Of a DNA stretch of 64,000 bases, positions 25,516 to 34,555 are shown one piece after another (positions within the stretch are counted from its first letter, which is position 1; each line of letters starts with the position of its first letter). Origin of the DNA: Capnocytophaga gingivalis ATCC 33624 (GTDB lineage Bacteria > Bacteroidota > Bacteroidia > Flavobacteriales > Flavobacteriaceae); contig NZ_ACLQ01000035.1 in the NCBI RefSeq assembly GCF_000174755.1, positions 124,001-188,000 on the forward strand, given 5' to 3'. The notes under the pieces were generated by a model. The model saw nothing but the letters and a program-made list of their open reading frames with translations. It made no database searches and was not told the DNA's origin. Both the position numbers and the translations under genes were made by a program.

Positions 25516-26053
25516 ATTTGTCTATATTTTTAAAAAGTTGATATCCTATATATTGTTTCAGATCAGGGCAAGCACCCCTATAATAACAATCCCAATAACT
25601 AACGATACGGCTCTCAATACGCATTTTCAGTTGAGGATTTTCAGCCAAGAAAGATTTTAACCTGCCCTTCATCTCCTTTGTAAGGTTTTTAGCAAGTACC
25701 TCCAATATCTCATACACATAGTCTCCCAAGAGCAGGGCTACATAAGGCAACACAAAATCCTCCTTTGACTGTAATACCTCTTGGAGATATTGCTCCCTGA
25801 AGTGTCCATTGTCATGACACAGATACAAACAGTAGAGCATCAGTTCCTCTTGGAAAGTCAGCGATTTCGGATTATATTTACCAAAATACACCCTTTTGGG
25901 AATCACCAAAGATTCCCCTGAGAGTACCACCCTCTCCTGTCCCACCATCTCATGAAAACAAGCCTCTCTTTTGAGAAGAAAATCAGCCAACGCTGTAGCC
26001 TCTTGTATCAGATAAGATGGAAATGCCTGAGAGATTAAGCGCCTTTCATCCAT
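25505..26053 (-). CDS. Uncharacterised partner of the RNA-repair genes
   Basis: 182 residues, no signal peptide, mainly helical. Overlaps the ligase gene by 11 bases and is first in the transcript. Visible conserved-looking text: IPKRVYFGKYNPKSLTFQEE, LYLCHDNGHFREQYLQEVL (H80-D81-N-G-H84), FVLPYVALLLGDYVYEILE and WDCYYRGACPDLKQYIGY. The HD pair invites comparison with HD phosphohydrolases, but the other histidines of that fold are not obvious; a HEAT-like helical repeat fits as well. Family not recognised; a role in RNA end recognition or regulation is inferred only from position. Confidence 0.7.
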   Translation of the reverse strand: MDERRLISQAFPSYLIQEATALADFLLKREACFHEMVGQERVVLSGESLVIPKRVYFGKYNPKSLTFQEELMLYCLYLCHDNGHFREQYLQEVLQSKEDFVLPYVALLLGDYVYEILEVLAKNLTKEMKGRLKSFLAENPQLKMRIESRIVSYWDCYYRGACPDLKQYIGYQLFKNIDKYGR

Positions 26054-26073
26054 TGTTCTTTGTTTTACGAGTG

Positions 26074-26081
26074 CAAAGATA
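26074..26081 (-). promoter_or_regulatory. -7 element of the RNA-repair cassette
   Basis: TATCTTTG on the minus strand about 20 bases before the ATG at 26053; no -33 at standard spacing. Confidence 0.5.
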
Positions 26082-26166
26082 CGATAGGACTACGCAATGT
26101 TCTTACGTAAGAAATATTTTAAGTTATTTTTAACGATTTTACTTCGAAAATTACCCTTAGACAATA

Positions 26167-26197
26167 TTGTTTTTTTCATATTCTTTTTGTAATTTTG
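26167..26197 (+). promoter_or_regulatory. Promoter of the metal-uptake-like locus
   Basis: TTG at 26167-26169, 20-base spacer, TAATTTTG at 26190-26197. The ATG at 26206 is only 8 bases after it, so the transcript would have almost no leader. Confidence 0.6.
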
Positions 26198-26205
26198 TAC
26201 TTTGA

Positions 26206-26556
26206 ATGAGACAAAGCAAAATACATATTCATTTCTTTGCTTTTTTGCTGCTTGTGTGCATGCTGAAAGTTGCTTTTCCTGTAGGTGAGTTCTTCCATAA
26301 CCACCTATCAGAGAAGGAAGTATGTGCTCATGTCAATGGGAAAAAGTGCGATCACAGCACTCATATCTCCCAAGCAGAAAAGCACCATGATTGTGTATAC
26401 CTACAGCTACACCACAGTTTTGTTCTCTCTACTTTTAGCTATCATCTGCTTGAGGTAAATGACAGTTTTGTATTTTTCTTTAGTGAAAAGACAACAGTCC
26501 TTACCTCCTCTACCACTCTCTCCAGAGGGCCTCCTACCACTTCCATTCATTGTTGA
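26206..26556 (+). CDS. Small His/Cys-rich exported protein
   Basis: 116 residues. Hydrophobic N-terminus (FFAFLLLVCMLKVAFPVG) like a signal peptide or anchor. The next 60 residues are rich in His and Cys (EFFHNHLSEKEVCAH, KKCDHSTH, EKHHDCVYLQLHHSF), and the C-terminus ends SRGPPTTSIHC. The layout resembles small Bacteroidetes proteins found just before metal-related TonB receptors. Metal binding in the periplasm is likely from composition; the metal (zinc or copper are the obvious candidates) cannot be told. First gene of a four-gene run on the plus strand. Confidence 0.65.
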   Translation: MRQSKIHIHFFAFLLLVCMLKVAFPVGEFFHNHLSEKEVCAHVNGKKCDHSTHISQAEKHHDCVYLQLHHSFVLSTFSYHLLEVNDSFVFFFSEKTTVLTSSTTLSRGPPTTSIHC

Positions 26557-26668
26557 TTATCAACATGGTAAGAAATTAAAAATTCTTACCCTTATCAGGC
26601 GCTATTATATAGTGTCTTCCCCTTGTGTTCTCTTCACAGATCACTGATTATTAACCATTTATTATACC

Positions 26669-28975
26669 ATGCGAAAGATTTTATGTCTTTTCCTTTTTGT
26701 CAGTGTTTTTTCCTTGTACGGACAAGAAACACTCCACTTAAGTATAGAAGACAGTCAGAAGCAACCCCTCCCCAGTGCCGTAGTGCACTTCATGGGAAAG
26801 CACTATGTAAGTGACAACAACGGGCGAGTAAGTATCCCAAAGCTATCCAAAGGGAAATACCCTATCAAGGTAAACTACTTAGGATTTTTGGACTATGAGG
26901 CTACTATCAGCATTCCTGCTGCAAATCCTTATATAATTACTCTGCAAGAAGAAGTCAACCTACTCTCTGGAACAACTCTTTTAGGAAAAGCATCCCAGCC
27001 ACTGAAGGCAACCGCAACCCTCGACAAAGCTCAGCTTCAGGAGAACTCCGGAGAGCAATTGGCCAAGGTACTCACTTCTGTATCAGGAGTTTCCATGATA
27101 CAAACAGGAGCCACTATAGCCAAGCCTGTCATCCATGGGCTACACAGCAATCGTATCCTAATCCTCAACAACGAAGTCCGCCAGGAGGGACAACAATGGG
27201 GTGCTGACCATGCCCCAGAGATAGATCCCAGTGTAGCAGACAAGATTACTGTGATCAAAGGTGCTGATGCTGTACGCTATGGCTCTGATGCCTTAGGAGG
27301 AGTGATTGTCATCGCCCCTAATAAGCTCCCTTACGGAGATGGTCTCCATGGAGAGATTGCTCCATCTTTTGCTTCTAACGGACGAAAAACAGCCACCTCG
27401 GTAAAATTAGAAAGTTCCGTACCCAAACTCCACGACTGGGCTTGGCGTATACAGGGTTCCCTCAAGCGTTCTGGAGATATACAAACTGCCGATTATGTAT
27501 TGAACAATACAGCAGCTCGGGAAGCTAACTTTGCTATAGCTACAGGGGTACAAAAAGAAGTAGGTGCTGTGGAGGCCTTCTATAGCCGATATGAAAACGA
27601 AAGTAGTGTATTCTATGGCTCTCATATAGGAAATTTGGATGACCTCTTGGCTCGATTCGAGATTGGTCGCCCCCTGACCACCTACCCCTTTTCCTATAAT
27701 ATAGAAGCTCCAAAGCAGAAGGTTATACACCACCTGTTCAAGGCCAAGGCCTACTACCTTGCCCCCTTTGGAGGAAAGTTCACCACCCAATATGCCTTCC
27801 AAAAGGATATCCGCCAGGAGTTCAGCCTACGACGATTGGATAGAACCCGTATCCCTGCTCTGAATATGTGGCTTACTACTCACTTGGTCGAAGCCTATTG
27901 GGAAAGTATAGACAGCCCCCTCTGGAAAACAACCATCGGTGGAAGTTTCTCCCATCAGGACAACTATAACCAGCCAGGGACAGGAGTGGTACCTGTTATT
28001 CCTAACTTTGCTTCCATTAGCTATGGCGCCTTTGCCATTGAGAAATACCACAAAGGGAAATGGACTGGCGAAGCAGGCATTAGGTATGACTATAAGTACC
28101 TCAATGCTGATGGCTATGATATGTATTCTCAGCGTTATGGAGGAGAGCATAACTTCCACAATATCACCTATAGCTTAGGAGGATCGTGGGAAGCTTCAGA
28201 CAAACTATCACTGAGCAGCAATATAGGAGTCGCTTGGCGAGCACCACAGGTGAATGAGCTCTACAGCAGTGGCTTACACCATGGAGCAGGGACTTACAAT
28301 CTAGGAGATCCCTCTTTACATCCAGAAACAGGTGTGAAGTGGATTACTGCTCTTGACTATAAGAACCCTGACAAGGGGATAGACCTCAGTGTAGATGCTT
28401 ATGCTCAAGTGATCAAGGGCTACATCTATGACTACCCCACTGGAGAGACACGCACCCTATTCTCTGGAGTATACCCTATATTCCAATACACCCAAGCAGA
28501 TGCTTTCTTTCGAGGGGCTGACTTGGAGGCACTGATAAGGCTTGCCCAATGGCATGATCATTCACAAAGCCTATCCTACGAGTTCAGAGGCGCTCTCGTT
28601 TTTGCCAATGAGCTAAAGACTGGTCGGTATTTTCCCTTTATTCCCGCTCCAAGGCTGAGCCAATCATTGCTGTGGAAAAGTGCTCCCCGAGGTATTTTTC
28701 AAAGTCTCGAGGCAAGTATAGGACATACCTTTGTTGCCAAGCAAACTCGCTTTGAGCCCTCTCAGGAACTGGTTGCCACCACGCCCGAAGCCTATCATCT
28801 CTTTGAAGCAGCCATAGGGGGTACTATAAACATAGGGCCACACCAAAGCCTCGGAATCCGGCTCTCTGGAGAAAATCTGTTGAATAAGCTCTATAAGGAA
28901 TACACCAACCGCTTTCGCTATTACGCCCATGACTTGGGTAGGAATATATATTTGAGATTGAATTATAATTTTTAG
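26669..28975 (+). CDS. TonB-dependent receptor, probably for a metal or metal complex
   Basis: 768 residues. Signal peptide to about residue 18 (SLYGQ), a carboxypeptidase-regulatory-like domain (about 20-105), plug domain with QLQENSGEQLAKVLTSVSGV, IHGLHSNRILILNNEVRQEG and DAVRYGSDALGGVIVI, then a 22-strand-type barrel ending in the typical aromatic LRLNYNF. The plug text GQQWGADHAPEIDP is of the kind seen in ZnuD-like and related receptors. It follows a His-rich exported protein and precedes two lipoproteins, so import of a metal or metallophore is the best inference. Confidence 0.85.
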   Translation: MRKILCLFLFVSVFSLYGQETLHLSIEDSQKQPLPSAVVHFMGKHYVSDNNGRVSIPKLSKGKYPIKVNYLGFLDYEATISIPAANPYIITLQEEVNLLSGTTLLGKASQPLKATATLDKAQLQENSGEQLAKVLTSVSGVSMIQTGATIAKPVIHGLHSNRILILNNEVRQEGQQWGADHAPEIDPSVADKITVIKGADAVRYGSDALGGVIVIAPNKLPYGDGLHGEIAPSFASNGRKTATSVKLESSVPKLHDWAWRIQGSLKRSGDIQTADYVLNNTAAREANFAIATGVQKEVGAVEAFYSRYENESSVFYGSHIGNLDDLLARFEIGRPLTTYPFSYNIEAPKQKVIHHLFKAKAYYLAPFGGKFTTQYAFQKDIRQEFSLRRLDRTRIPALNMWLTTHLVEAYWESIDSPLWKTTIGGSFSHQDNYNQPGTGVVPVIPNFASISYGAFAIEKYHKGKWTGEAGIRYDYKYLNADGYDMYSQRYGGEHNFHNITYSLGGSWEASDKLSLSSNIGVAWRAPQVNELYSSGLHHGAGTYNLGDPSLHPETGVKWITALDYKNPDKGIDLSVDAYAQVIKGYIYDYPTGETRTLFSGVYPIFQYTQADAFFRGADLEALIRLAQWHDHSQSLSYEFRGALVFANELKTGRYFPFIPAPRLSQSLLWKSAPRGIFQSLEASIGHTFVAKQTRFEPSQELVATTPEAYHLFEAAIGGTINIGPHQSLGIRLSGENLLNKLYKEYTNRFRYYAHDLGRNIYLRLNYNF

Positions 28976-29006
28976 AAAATATTGTTGAACACTAATTTTA
29001 GAAAAA

Positions 29007-30083
29007 ATGAAAAAAATAACTAATTTATTAAAAAATATCTCATTGGCTATGTTTTCTTCTGTCCTTTTATTCTCTTGTTCTAAGGACGAAAACACAAGCC
29101 CAGATACCTCAGCCCCTACTATTGAGGGAGTGGAATTAGGAGAAGCAAATTCCAAAATAGGATATATAGGTGATGAGTTACATGTGGAAGCAACCCTTAC
29201 CGCAGAAGGAACCATCCAACAAGCAAAACTACAAATTACTTATCAAAATGGGGAGTCCTCCTTCAAGATAGAGGAAGCTTTTGCTGATTTTGTAGGAAAA
29301 AAAGGAGGAAAAATACACAAACATGTAGATATTCCTACAGATGCTAAAGAAGGAAATTATGATTTTCAACTCTTTGTTACTGATCAGAATAACAAAACAA
29401 CTTCCATAAAAGAGACACTAAAGGTAGTTAAGAAAAGAATTTTCACTGAAAATGAGGCTCTTCCGTTATCTTCTCTACAATTAGGTATCCTAAATAAATA
29501 TATAGGTCTAAAAAAAGAAGATTTTATAGCAAAATTTAGCAATGGAAATGTCACTTATGAACAAGATAGTCCGTTTGACCCATTAGTATATTATGCTACT
29601 AACAAAGAAGCTCCTTTCCAAAGATACAAAATACAAGTAAGTTTTGGCAATGTATTTGATTTGGACAAACTTCCTTATGAATCATACGAAGGTGTTGATA
29701 GCATTACCATTATTCCTGTAGATGCTAATGGACAAGAGGTAACCAACAACCAGCCCAAGGAAGTTTTTGAATATTTTGAAGATTATATCTCTTCTTTTAG
29801 CAAAAAACCTTACCAATACATTCGAGAAGATGACGACAAAGGATATTCCGAAAAAAGATTTAAAAAAGAAGAATTCTACAACACCTTCTCTAATGCAGAA
29901 CTAAAGGAAACCGATGCTTCTATCCTATGGAATGCAAATCCGAACAAACCTGCATCCGAAAGTTCTAAGGCAAAAAATACTCCTATTGTAAAAATCAAAT
30001 ACAAAAGAGAAAACCACACCTATGAAATTTCTTTAGAATTCAATCGCCCTAATGATTATAATAACAACCTAAAACAAAATTAA
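29007..30083 (+). CDS. DUF4625 domain lipoprotein, predicted surface-exposed
   Basis: 358 residues. Lipobox L-F-S-C24 followed by S-K-D-E, which fits the K-(D/E)2 surface export signal described for Capnocytophaga lipoproteins. Residues about 35-145 match DUF4625 (APTIEGVELGEANSKIGYIGD; LHVEATLTAEGTI; HKHVDIPTDAKEGNYDF), an immunoglobulin-like domain of unknown function. The C-terminal 200 residues (KYIGLKKEDFIAKF ... YESYEGVDSITIIPVD) form a second unrecognised domain. It is 31 bases after the TonB receptor, and may capture ligand for it. Confidence 0.75.
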   Translation: MKKITNLLKNISLAMFSSVLLFSCSKDENTSPDTSAPTIEGVELGEANSKIGYIGDELHVEATLTAEGTIQQAKLQITYQNGESSFKIEEAFADFVGKKGGKIHKHVDIPTDAKEGNYDFQLFVTDQNNKTTSIKETLKVVKKRIFTENEALPLSSLQLGILNKYIGLKKEDFIAKFSNGNVTYEQDSPFDPLVYYATNKEAPFQRYKIQVSFGNVFDLDKLPYESYEGVDSITIIPVDANGQEVTNNQPKEVFEYFEDYISSFSKKPYQYIREDDDKGYSEKRFKKEEFYNTFSNAELKETDASILWNANPNKPASESSKAKNTPIVKIKYKRENHTYEISLEFNRPNDYNNNLKQN

Positions 30084-30096
30084 AAACACTTAGCAT

Positions 30097-31020
30097 ATGA
30101 AACGTATAACCAACACTTTTAAAACCCTATTGGCTACTGCTGCCTTAGGTTTTGTTCTTACTTCTTGTAGCAAAGAAGCCGCTACTCCGACCAATGAAAA
30201 AGAAGACAAAGGTCATGAAGACCCTGCTAAAGTAGAATTTGTCATTCGTCGAGGACATCTACATGGCGTTCGTTTCCATGGTGATCCAGAAAGTATCATT
30301 GCTCCTATACAAAAATTCAAGTTTGAATTGGACGAGCAGACCAAGAATTGGGTTCGTAAGGATATGGATGGAAAGATACTAACTCAAGAAAATCCTGTAG
30401 TAATGATCGAGGGTGCTCACTATGCAATGGAAATTATCTACTACAACTCCAAAGGACAACGCATGAACTATGAGTTTACTTCCGAACAAATGTTGCCTAT
30501 TCACCAACATTTTTTTGAAGTAAGAGAATATACCAATACAAAGACCACTAAAAAAGACACTGATACAGGTTCTTTATTCTCTTATACTTACCGTGATACA
30601 AATCCTGAAAATGTACCTGTAGGTGATTTTATTGATTCCAAAAACAGTACTAAAAAATCCGAACTTACCGATAATCCATTAGGACTCAAAGGATATTTTT
30701 CTCCTACAAAAGCTTATGCTAAGTATGATATTCGAGTAAGTCTTTTTCATGTACTAAGAGGAACTAAAAATAAGAATAACGAAAAAGGAGTATTCTATCC
30801 TTTCAATGCTCCTGGCAGTGAACTAATAGCTCGTAGTACTACGGATTTTTCACAAAAAATACCCGTATATGTGATTACTTCCATCGCCTCTGGAGGAGGA
30901 GAAGAAGAAAATCGTTACTATAAGGATGTAGCTGATTATTATGGAATCACTCCTGAGAGAGTGAAACAACTCATAGATGAAGCTCGTGACAAACACGATG
31001 AAGCTACTTACTGGATGTAG
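30097..31020 (+). CDS. His-motif lipoprotein of the receptor locus
   Basis: 307 residues. Lipobox L-T-S-C24 followed by S-K-E. Soon after a charged linker comes VIRRGHLHGVRFHGDPES with an H-x-H...H cluster that looks like a metal site, plus IEGAHYAMEIIYY and LPIHQHFFEV. The family is not known to me by name. It is 13 bases after the DUF4625 gene and closes the unit before a strong terminator. Probably a substrate-binding or accessory lipoprotein of the receptor, by context. Confidence 0.68.
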   Translation: MKRITNTFKTLLATAALGFVLTSCSKEAATPTNEKEDKGHEDPAKVEFVIRRGHLHGVRFHGDPESIIAPIQKFKFELDEQTKNWVRKDMDGKILTQENPVVMIEGAHYAMEIIYYNSKGQRMNYEFTSEQMLPIHQHFFEVREYTNTKTTKKDTDTGSLFSYTYRDTNPENVPVGDFIDSKNSTKKSELTDNPLGLKGYFSPTKAYAKYDIRVSLFHVLRGTKNKNNEKGVFYPFNAPGSELIARSTTDFSQKIPVYVITSIASGGGEEENRYYKDVADYYGITPERVKQLIDEARDKHDEATYWM

Positions 31021-31041
31021 AAAGAATCAAAAAAAATAATG

Positions 31042-31090
31042 ACCAATGACAAATATCTCTCACAAATATTTGTTATTGGTTATTTTTATT
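31042..31090 (+). terminator. Terminator after the metal-uptake-like locus
   Basis: ACCAATGACAAATAT pairs with ATATTTGTTATTGGT (one mismatch), loop about 10 bases, then a T-rich run. Confidence 0.8.
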
Positions 31091-31157
31091 TCTAAAAATT
31101 CTTTAATTTTATTCATAAATAAAACCTAAAATCGATGAGAATTCCATTTTTTTATTT

Positions 31158-31165
31158 TACTTTTG
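31158..31165 (+). promoter_or_regulatory. -7 element of rfbACDB
   Basis: TACTTTTG, 13 bases before the rfbA ATG; no clear -33. Confidence 0.5.
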
Positions 31166-31178
31166 CGAAAAAATTTTC

Positions 31179-32051
31179 ATGAAAGGAATTATTTTAGCAG
31201 GGGGGTCTGGAACAAGACTCTATCCTATCACTAAGGGTATTTCCAAGCAGCTACTCCCTATCTATGATAAGCCCATGATTTACTATCCATTATCAGTGCT
31301 TATGCTCTCTGGTATTCGGGAGATTCTCATCATCACCACCAGGGAGGATGCAGATTCTTTCCACCGCCTACTGGGGGATGGAAGTCAGTTCGGTGTGCAA
31401 CTCTCCTATGCCGTACAGCCCTCTCCTGATGGGCTGGCACAAGCCTTTATTATCGGAGAAGAGTTTATTGGAGAAGATGATGTATGCCTTATCTTAGGGG
31501 ATAATATCTTCTATGGGCAGTCTTTTTCCAAAATGCTCTCCCAAGCGGTAGCCAATGTCAAAGAAGAGAGAAAAGCAACTGTCTTTGGCTATTATGTAAA
31601 AGACCCAGAGCGCTATGGTGTGGCCGAGTTTGACCCTGAGGGCAATGTCCTTTCTATAGAAGAAAAACCCAAAGACCCCAAGTCCAACTATGCGATTGTA
31701 GGGTTATACTTCTACCCGAACAAGGTCGTAGAGATTGCTAAGAAAATAAAACCTTCACAGAGAGGAGAGTTGGAAATCACCTCTGTCAATCAGGAGTTTT
31801 TATCTTCCAAAGAACTCAAAGTACAACTCCTAGGTCGTGGTTTTGCTTGGCTTGACACAGGCACTCATGATTCCCTAACGGAAGCCACCAACTTTGTAGA
31901 AACCTTAGAGAAACGACAAGGACTGAAGATATCCTGCTTGGAAGAAATAGCCTATCACCGTGGATGGATCTCCAAAGAACAAGTCACCAAGGTAGGTCAA
32001 GAACTATTCAAAAACGGATATGGACAATATCTTTTGGAGCTTGTAAAATAA
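31179..32051 (+). CDS. rfbA: Glucose-1-phosphate thymidylyltransferase
   Basis: 290 residues, standard length. Makes dTDP-glucose from dTTP and glucose-1-phosphate. The nucleotide-binding G-G-S-G-T-R-L-Y-P is at the N-terminus, followed by [23 protein letters not shown] with the metal-binding Asp, and [12 protein letters not shown]. First gene of rfbACDB, which makes dTDP-L-rhamnose for surface polysaccharide. Confidence 0.96.
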   Translation: MKGIILAGGSGTRLYPITKGISKQLLPIYDKPMIYYPLSVLMLSGIREILIITTREDADSFHRLLGDGSQFGVQLSYAVQPSPDGLAQAFIIGEEFIGEDDVCLILGDNIFYGQSFSKMLSQAVANVKEERKATVFGYYVKDPERYGVAEFDPEGNVLSIEEKPKDPKSNYAIVGLYFYPNKVVEIAKKIKPSQRGELEITSVNQEFLSSKELKVQLLGRGFAWLDTGTHDSLTEATNFVETLEKRQGLKISCLEEIAYHRGWISKEQVTKVGQELFKNGYGQYLLELVK

Positions 32052-32063
32052 AATCTATATATA

Positions 32064-32630
32064 ATGAATACAATCAAAACAGCTATTGAGGGATTGGTTA
32101 TTATAGAACCTAAGGTATTCTCGGACGAAAGAGGATACTTCTTTGAGTCCTTCTCCCAACAGAAATTTGTAGAGGAAGTCTGCAATACCACCTTTGTACA
32201 AGACAACGAATCTAAATCCTCCTATGGAGTGCTCAGGGGCTTACACTTCCAGAGACCTCCTTATGCACAATCTAAATTAGTTCGTGTAGTCAAAGGGATT
32301 GTCTGGGATGTAGCTGTAGACATTCGCCGAGGCTCCCCTACTTTTGGTCAATATATAGGTGTAGAACTTACCGAACAAAACAAAAGACAGTTCTTTATCC
32401 CTCGTGGATTTGCCCATGGCTTTGTGGTACTCAGCCCAGAAGCTATCTTCCAATACAAGTGTGATTCTTTCTATGCACCTACTCATGAGGGAAGTGTACT
32501 ATGGAATGACCCTACTATAGGAATAGATTGGAAGATTCCTCACAATGATATTATTCTCTCCCAAAAAGACCAACAAGGACCTCTCTTGCAAGAGGTATGG
32601 GAATTTGATTACAAAGAAAAATTATATTAA
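32064..32630 (+). CDS. rfbC: dTDP-4-dehydrorhamnose 3,5-epimerase
   Basis: 188 residues. Cupin enzyme. G-V-L-R-G-L-H-F-Q holds the catalytic His; also VRVVKGIVWDVAVDIRRGSPTFG and IPRGFAHGFVVLS. Converts dTDP-4-keto-6-deoxyglucose to the L-form. Twelve bases after rfbA, 12 before rfbD. Confidence 0.96.
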   Translation: MNTIKTAIEGLVIIEPKVFSDERGYFFESFSQQKFVEEVCNTTFVQDNESKSSYGVLRGLHFQRPPYAQSKLVRVVKGIVWDVAVDIRRGSPTFGQYIGVELTEQNKRQFFIPRGFAHGFVVLSPEAIFQYKCDSFYAPTHEGSVLWNDPTIGIDWKIPHNDIILSQKDQQGPLLQEVWEFDYKEKLY

Positions 32631-32642
32631 AACATCCATTAT

Positions 32643-33512
32643 ATGAAAAATATACTCGTTACAGGAGCCAGCGGACAGTTGGCTTTGGAAATCAAACAAG
32701 AATTACACAATTCTGTTTCCAATCATTATATTTTCACTACTAAAAACGAATTGGACGTCACTGATGCAGCTGCTATCAAAGCCTTCTTTAAAAAGAATGA
32801 AATAGAGTTGGTTATCAACTGTGCCGCTTATACCAATGTAAATGGTTCTGAGATAGATAAGGAGACCGCCAATCTGGTTAATCATCTGGCTGTAAAGAAC
32901 ATAGCCAATGCTTGTACTGAACAAGGAAGTGCTTGTATCCACCTCTCTACCGATTATGTATTCGCTGGAGAAAAGAATACCCCCTACACTGAAACCGATG
33001 CTACTTCTCCTCTGGGAGCGTACGGACAGACAAAACTATTAGGAGAAAGTGCCTTGCAACATTCTGATATTGACTTCCTTATCCTAAGAACCTCTTGGTT
33101 ATACTCTGCCTTTGGAAACAATTTTGTAAAGAACATCCTACGCCTGAGCAAAGAACGCAAGGAGATCAAGGTGGTTTTTGACCAGGTAAGCACTCCTACT
33201 TATGCCAAGGATTTAGCCCGATTCATCATCTTTGTCATTGAAAATAAGCTATACCGAGGCCGACAGGATGTATATCACTTCTCCAACGAAGGAGTATGCT
33301 CTTGGTTCGATTTTGCTGTAGAAACACTCAGACTCGCTGGCAGTGATTGCAAGGTAATCCCTTGTAAAACACACGAGTTCCCTACTCCAGCAGCCCGCCC
33401 TGCTTACTCTGTATTGGACAAAAGCAAGATCAAAACCGATTTTAACTTTCCTATCCCCTATTGGAGAGATTCTCTCATTGCCCTAATGACAAATAATACC
33501 TCGTTAGTATAA
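32643..33512 (+). CDS. rfbD: dTDP-4-dehydrorhamnose reductase
   Basis: 289 residues. Short-chain reductase with the NAD(P)-binding G-A-S-G-Q-L-A, the C-A-A-Y-T-N-V-N-G-S-E motif, S-T-D-Y-V-F, and the catalytic Y-x3-K in G-A-Y-G-Q-T-K. Last step to dTDP-L-rhamnose. Two bases before rfbB. Confidence 0.95.
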   Translation: MKNILVTGASGQLALEIKQELHNSVSNHYIFTTKNELDVTDAAAIKAFFKKNEIELVINCAAYTNVNGSEIDKETANLVNHLAVKNIANACTEQGSACIHLSTDYVFAGEKNTPYTETDATSPLGAYGQTKLLGESALQHSDIDFLILRTSWLYSAFGNNFVKNILRLSKERKEIKVVFDQVSTPTYAKDLARFIIFVIENKLYRGRQDVYHFSNEGVCSWFDFAVETLRLAGSDCKVIPCKTHEFPTPAARPAYSVLDKSKIKTDFNFPIPYWRDSLIALMTNNTSLV

Positions 33513-33514
33513 CT

Positions 33515-34537
33515 ATGAAACACATCTTAATCACTGGAGGTGCTGGATTTATTGGAGCTAACTTTGTTGTATATTTCGCCAATAAATACCCTGATTATCA
33601 CTTAGTAAACTTAGATAAACTCACCTATGCAGGAGACCTAAGCAACCTTGTAGAGGTTGAAAAAGCTAGTAATTATACTTTTGTACAAGGCGATATTTGT
33701 GATAGGGCACTGGTGGAATCCCTTTTTGAGAAATATCATTTCCAAGGAGTGATTCACTTTGCTGCGGAATCTCATGTAGACAATTCTATTGCTAACCCCG
33801 ATGCTTTTATCACTACCAACATACACGGTACCTTTACCCTCTTGGATGTAGCGCGCCATCACTGGATGGAGGCACCTTTCGTAGTGAAAGAAGCCTACAA
33901 AGAGGCTCGCTTCCACCATATCTCCACCGATGAGGTGTATGGTACCCTAGGCGAAACAGGTCTTTTTACAGAGACCACTCCCTATGCACCTAACTCCCCT
34001 TATAGTGCCTCCAAAGCTTCTTCGGATATGATTGTTCGCGCTTACTTCCATACCTATGGGATGAATGTAACCACCTCCAATTGTTCCAACAACTATGGGC
34101 CTAAGCAACATAAGGAAAAACTCATTCCTACCATTATCCGCAAGGCACTACAGGGAGAAGCCATCCCTATATATGGAGATGGAAAAAATGTGCGCGACTG
34201 GCTCTATGTATTAGACCATTGTATAGGGATTGACCTTGTATTCCATCAAGGCAAGGCAGGAGAAACCTACAATATAGGAGGGCGCAATGAGCGTAATAAC
34301 CTCTTTATCGCAGGACACATCTGTGAGATCTTAGACCAAAAGCGTCCACTCCCCAATGGTAAATCCTACAAAGACCTCATCTCCTTTGTACAAGACCGCG
34401 CGGGACACGATCGCCGATATGCTATTGATGCGACTAAGATAGAGACACAATTGGGCTGGAGAGCACAAGAGAATTTTGAGACAGGTATTGTAAAAACTAT
34501 TGACTGGTATCTCTCTTATTTTAAAGATTTGCTATAG
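33515..34537 (+). CDS. rfbB: dTDP-glucose 4,6-dehydratase
   Basis: 340 residues. GGAGFIGANFV nucleotide fold, AAESHVDNSI, S-T-D-E-V-Y-G-T-L, the catalytic Y-S-A-S-K-A, and NNYGPKQHKEKLIP. Second step of the pathway although fourth in the operon. Length is normal. Confidence 0.96.
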   Translation: MKHILITGGAGFIGANFVVYFANKYPDYHLVNLDKLTYAGDLSNLVEVEKASNYTFVQGDICDRALVESLFEKYHFQGVIHFAAESHVDNSIANPDAFITTNIHGTFTLLDVARHHWMEAPFVVKEAYKEARFHHISTDEVYGTLGETGLFTETTPYAPNSPYSASKASSDMIVRAYFHTYGMNVTTSNCSNNYGPKQHKEKLIPTIIRKALQGEAIPIYGDGKNVRDWLYVLDHCIGIDLVFHQGKAGETYNIGGRNERNNLFIAGHICEILDQKRPLPNGKSYKDLISFVQDRAGHDRRYAIDATKIETQLGWRAQENFETGIVKTIDWYLSYFKDLL

Positions 34538-34555
34538 CCTAAGGCAATTCCTATT

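Noticed and set aside
25328..25660. Antisense open frames opposite the RNA ligase and its partner
   Set aside because: They follow codon positions of the real minus-strand genes and have no protein features of their own.
26206..26556. Reading the small His-rich protein as a lipoprotein
   Set aside because: The only N-terminal Cys is in the hydrophobic core without a lipobox; it is a plain signal peptide or anchor.
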